A stretch of DNA of 13,870 nt from Candidatus Woesearchaeota archaeon (GTDB lineage: Archaea > Nanobdellota > Nanobdellia > Woesearchaeales > GW2011-AR4). The notes beneath the pieces are model-generated. The model saw only the letters and a program-made list of their open reading frames with translations. It was not told the DNA's origin and searched no databases. Position numbers and translations under genes: made by a program. Where the stretch lies: positions 1 to 13,870 of the forward strand of contig JACPMQ010000039.1 in assembly GCA_016185955.1 (NCBI GenBank), given 5' to 3'. Shown here piece after piece: positions 12,517 through 13,870 of the stretch (position 1 is the first letter of the stretch; each line of letters begins with the position of its first letter).

Positions 12517-12783
12517 ATGGAACCAAAATTGGCAGTGAGCAAGCTGACTAAACTGAATAAGTCAGAGAATGCTGATTTGGAAAGCCATATGCTTATTGAT
12601 GACAGTGGCAACTACAAGCTTATAGAAGTGCTTAGCAGCTGGGGCATAAATTTGTATGCAGGCGTTAACGGCGGAGGTGTTATACATTTTGCTAAATACC
12701 TAAAGCCATTTGAAGGCTTGCACCAAACAAATGACCGCATTCCAAGATTGCTTAATTTGCAAAAATCAGGCGCGTATTTGTAA
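12517..12783 (+). CDS. 88-aa protein resembling the N-terminus of thiamine-diphosphate enzymes (probably a fragment)
   Basis: From about residue 32 the sequence NYKLIEVLSSWGINLYAGVNGGGVI... resembles the opening of the pyrimidine-binding domain in ThDP enzymes (pattern: LIEAL...GV..VFG.PGGG). It continues with YLKPFEGLHQ and TNDRIPRLL. The protein stops at 88 aa, before the conserved catalytic Glu helix and the whole diphosphate-binding domain, so it cannot be a complete enzyme of that class. The later bases before the next gene do not continue it in another frame. It is therefore probably a truncated remnant or a stand-alone domain. The family call is tentative and comes from pattern memory only. 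It lies in a three-ORF cluster with the peptide upstream and the phosphoribosyltransferase-like gene downstream. Confidence 0.5.
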   Translation: MEPKLAVSKLTKLNKSENADLESHMLIDDSGNYKLIEVLSSWGINLYAGVNGGGVIHFAKYLKPFEGLHQTNDRIPRLLNLQKSGAYL

Positions 12784-12815
12784 AATAAAAATCATAAAAA
12801 TTAATTCTCAAAGAA

Positions 12816-13637
12816 ATGGAAATAAAACAAACAAATGGGTTTAGTGGGCTTGTTAGTAAAGTTAGAGGATTGTTTAATAATAATAACGATAATAACAGTG
12901 ATGTTCAAAATAATAAAGAGAATGTTCTGTCTAATAATGGTAGTGTTGAACAACCAATTTTGCCATGGGATGTGCGTTACGCTCTAAGTCAATGTGAAGG
13001 CAATTTTGGCATAGACGAGTTAATATCCCTTCAAAAACCCGAATACTGCGGAATTGGAACATATCTAGCCCTAAAAGCCTTAGACGGCAATCCTGAAAAC
13101 CAGCAAGCATTGCTTACAGAGCTTGTGAATCATTTCCATACAGAAAGAACCTATAGGGGTATTAGCAGTATAGTTCTTCCTTATTTGGATAACATGCCAA
13201 ATGTTAATGTACAAGGTAAAAAGGTTGCGCAAATCTCAAGAATCGGCTTTGATTTTGTTGATAAACAATTTCAAAGTATTGCAAGAGATATTTATTCCAA
13301 TGAAAGATTGCCCTTGCTTTTAGCGTATGCTGCCCTCATTGGGCTTAAACTATTTATAGAGGAAATGCCAGATTGTGCTACATTTGGCATCATTAACCCT
13401 AAACAGTTAGAAGGCAAGCCTGCTGATAGTCTTGGCTACTTGGTTAGCAGAAGCGGCACATATATGGATGTCCGACCATTAAAACAACCTGATTTAACAT
13501 CTTCCTGCATTACCTTAGTCGATGATACCAGAAAAACAGGCGGAACTTTTAGCATAACTACTACATTTTTAGAGGGAATTGTGCCTTTGTGTAATATTAA
13601 GGAAAAGTATGTAGTTAGGTTATCAAAGCAATGCTAA
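12816..13637 (+). CDS. Phosphoribosyltransferase-like protein
   Basis: The 273-aa product carries the signature PRPP-binding loop of type I phosphoribosyltransferases, ITLVDDTRKTGGT (232-244: acidic pair Asp236-Asp237, then TGGT). It is followed by a helix and a short C-terminal strand. The region from about 165 to 260 would be the PRTase core. The first 45 residues are a low-complexity Asn-rich linker (NNNNDNN, QNN) after a short amphipathic start. The middle (about 50-160) is unassigned. The base and reaction cannot be told from the sequence. It starts 32 nt after the previous ORF without a Shine-Dalgarno. The end is close to a MITE copy, so the last residues (KYVVRLSKQC) may not be the original C-terminus. 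Confidence 0.7.
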   Translation: MEIKQTNGFSGLVSKVRGLFNNNNDNNSDVQNNKENVLSNNGSVEQPILPWDVRYALSQCEGNFGIDELISLQKPEYCGIGTYLALKALDGNPENQQALLTELVNHFHTERTYRGISSIVLPYLDNMPNVNVQGKKVAQISRIGFDFVDKQFQSIARDIYSNERLPLLLAYAALIGLKLFIEEMPDCATFGIINPKQLEGKPADSLGYLVSRSGTYMDVRPLKQPDLTSSCITLVDDTRKTGGTFSITTTFLEGIVPLCNIKEKYVVRLSKQC

Positions 13638-13676
13638 AGCGCTATTTTTGAGTAAGCTTCCACACAAACGTATCTG

Positions 13677-13868
13677 CTAACAATATAAGTGGCTGCTCCA
13701 AAATAAGGGGAGGTGGGCAAGTAGAAGAATGTTAATTGTGCTATCAAAATGGCGTGTATCTATAAAGATATTTTTATTATAAAAAAGAATCAAGATGCAC
13801 CATTTTGCCTAAAGCGCGGCTCTGGAGCAGCCACTTTAGTTTTTGACTTTTAGGATTTCTACTGAGCC
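13677..13868. mobile_element. MITE-like element, left-truncated second copy
   Basis: It aligns with 11973-12162 from TAACAA to the right terminal repeat AGGATTTCTACTGAGCC (13852-13868), in the same orientation. The stems are kept (AGTGGCTGCTCCA/TGGAGCAGCCACT; CAAAATGG/CCATTTTG), while the apical loop (about 13758-13788) is almost wholly different. The left 17-bp terminal repeat is missing; 13638-13676 bears no resemblance to it. Any right-hand duplication would be beyond the window edge. Confidence 0.75.
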
Positions 13869-13870
13869 TT

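Noticed and set aside
13638..13676. Left terminal repeat of the second MITE copy
   Set aside because: The 39 bases after the last gene share no convincing match with GGCTCAGTAGAAATCCT, so the copy is treated as left-truncated.

Overview
The window looks like chromosomal DNA of an AT-rich archaeon, probably of the DPANN type (Woesearchaeota/Pacearchaeota-like). Archaeal hallmarks are ribosomal protein eL21, RNA polymerase subunit Rpb4/RpoF, a DUF655 protein, membrane-anchored LonB, stand-alone AlaX and endonuclease Q. Many genes have a TATA-like box 25-30 nt before the start codon (mostly leaderless transcripts), and the few Shine-Dalgarno sites match the archaeal GGAGGTGAT type. The lineage is inferred from gene content only; there is no rRNA here.

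Layout. 1-167: noncoding, with an 89-bp repeat. 168-6369, minus strand: lonB, alaX, serS, trxB and carA, transcribed right to left. lonB is interrupted by one in-frame TAG between its ATPase and protease domains. 6370-6466: a compact divergent promoter region. 6467-8672, plus strand: eL21, rpoF, an unrecognised helical protein and DUF655, i.e. the conserved archaeal eL21-rpoF-DUF655 cluster with an extra gene inside it. 8697-9986, minus: endonuclease Q ending in a PCNA-binding peptide. 9987-10447: noncoding, with a nested palindromic structure and the second copy of the 89-bp repeat.

10448-13870 is accessory in character. A polytopic membrane protein with a poly-glycine linker (minus strand) is followed by a 207-bp MITE-like element with perfect 17-bp terminal inverted repeats and an 8-bp target duplication. 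Next comes a short plus-strand cluster: a 25-codon ORF with a perfect Shine-Dalgarno, an 88-aa fragment resembling the N-terminus of thiamine-diphosphate enzymes, and a phosphoribosyltransferase-like protein. A second, left-truncated copy of the MITE closes the window.

The housekeeping genes cover protein quality control (LonB), tRNA charging and editing (SerS, AlaX), redox (TrxB), carbamoyl-phosphate synthesis (CarA), transcription/translation (RpoF, eL21, DUF655) and repair of deaminated DNA (EndoQ). The strongest observations are the amber codon splitting an otherwise intact lonB, the MITE pair bracketing a small gene cluster, the 89-bp repeats beside two minus-strand gene ends, a recurrent hairpin at gene 3' ends, and the nested cruciform near 10.1-10.3 kb. 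I see no CRISPR array, tRNA, rRNA or transposase gene.
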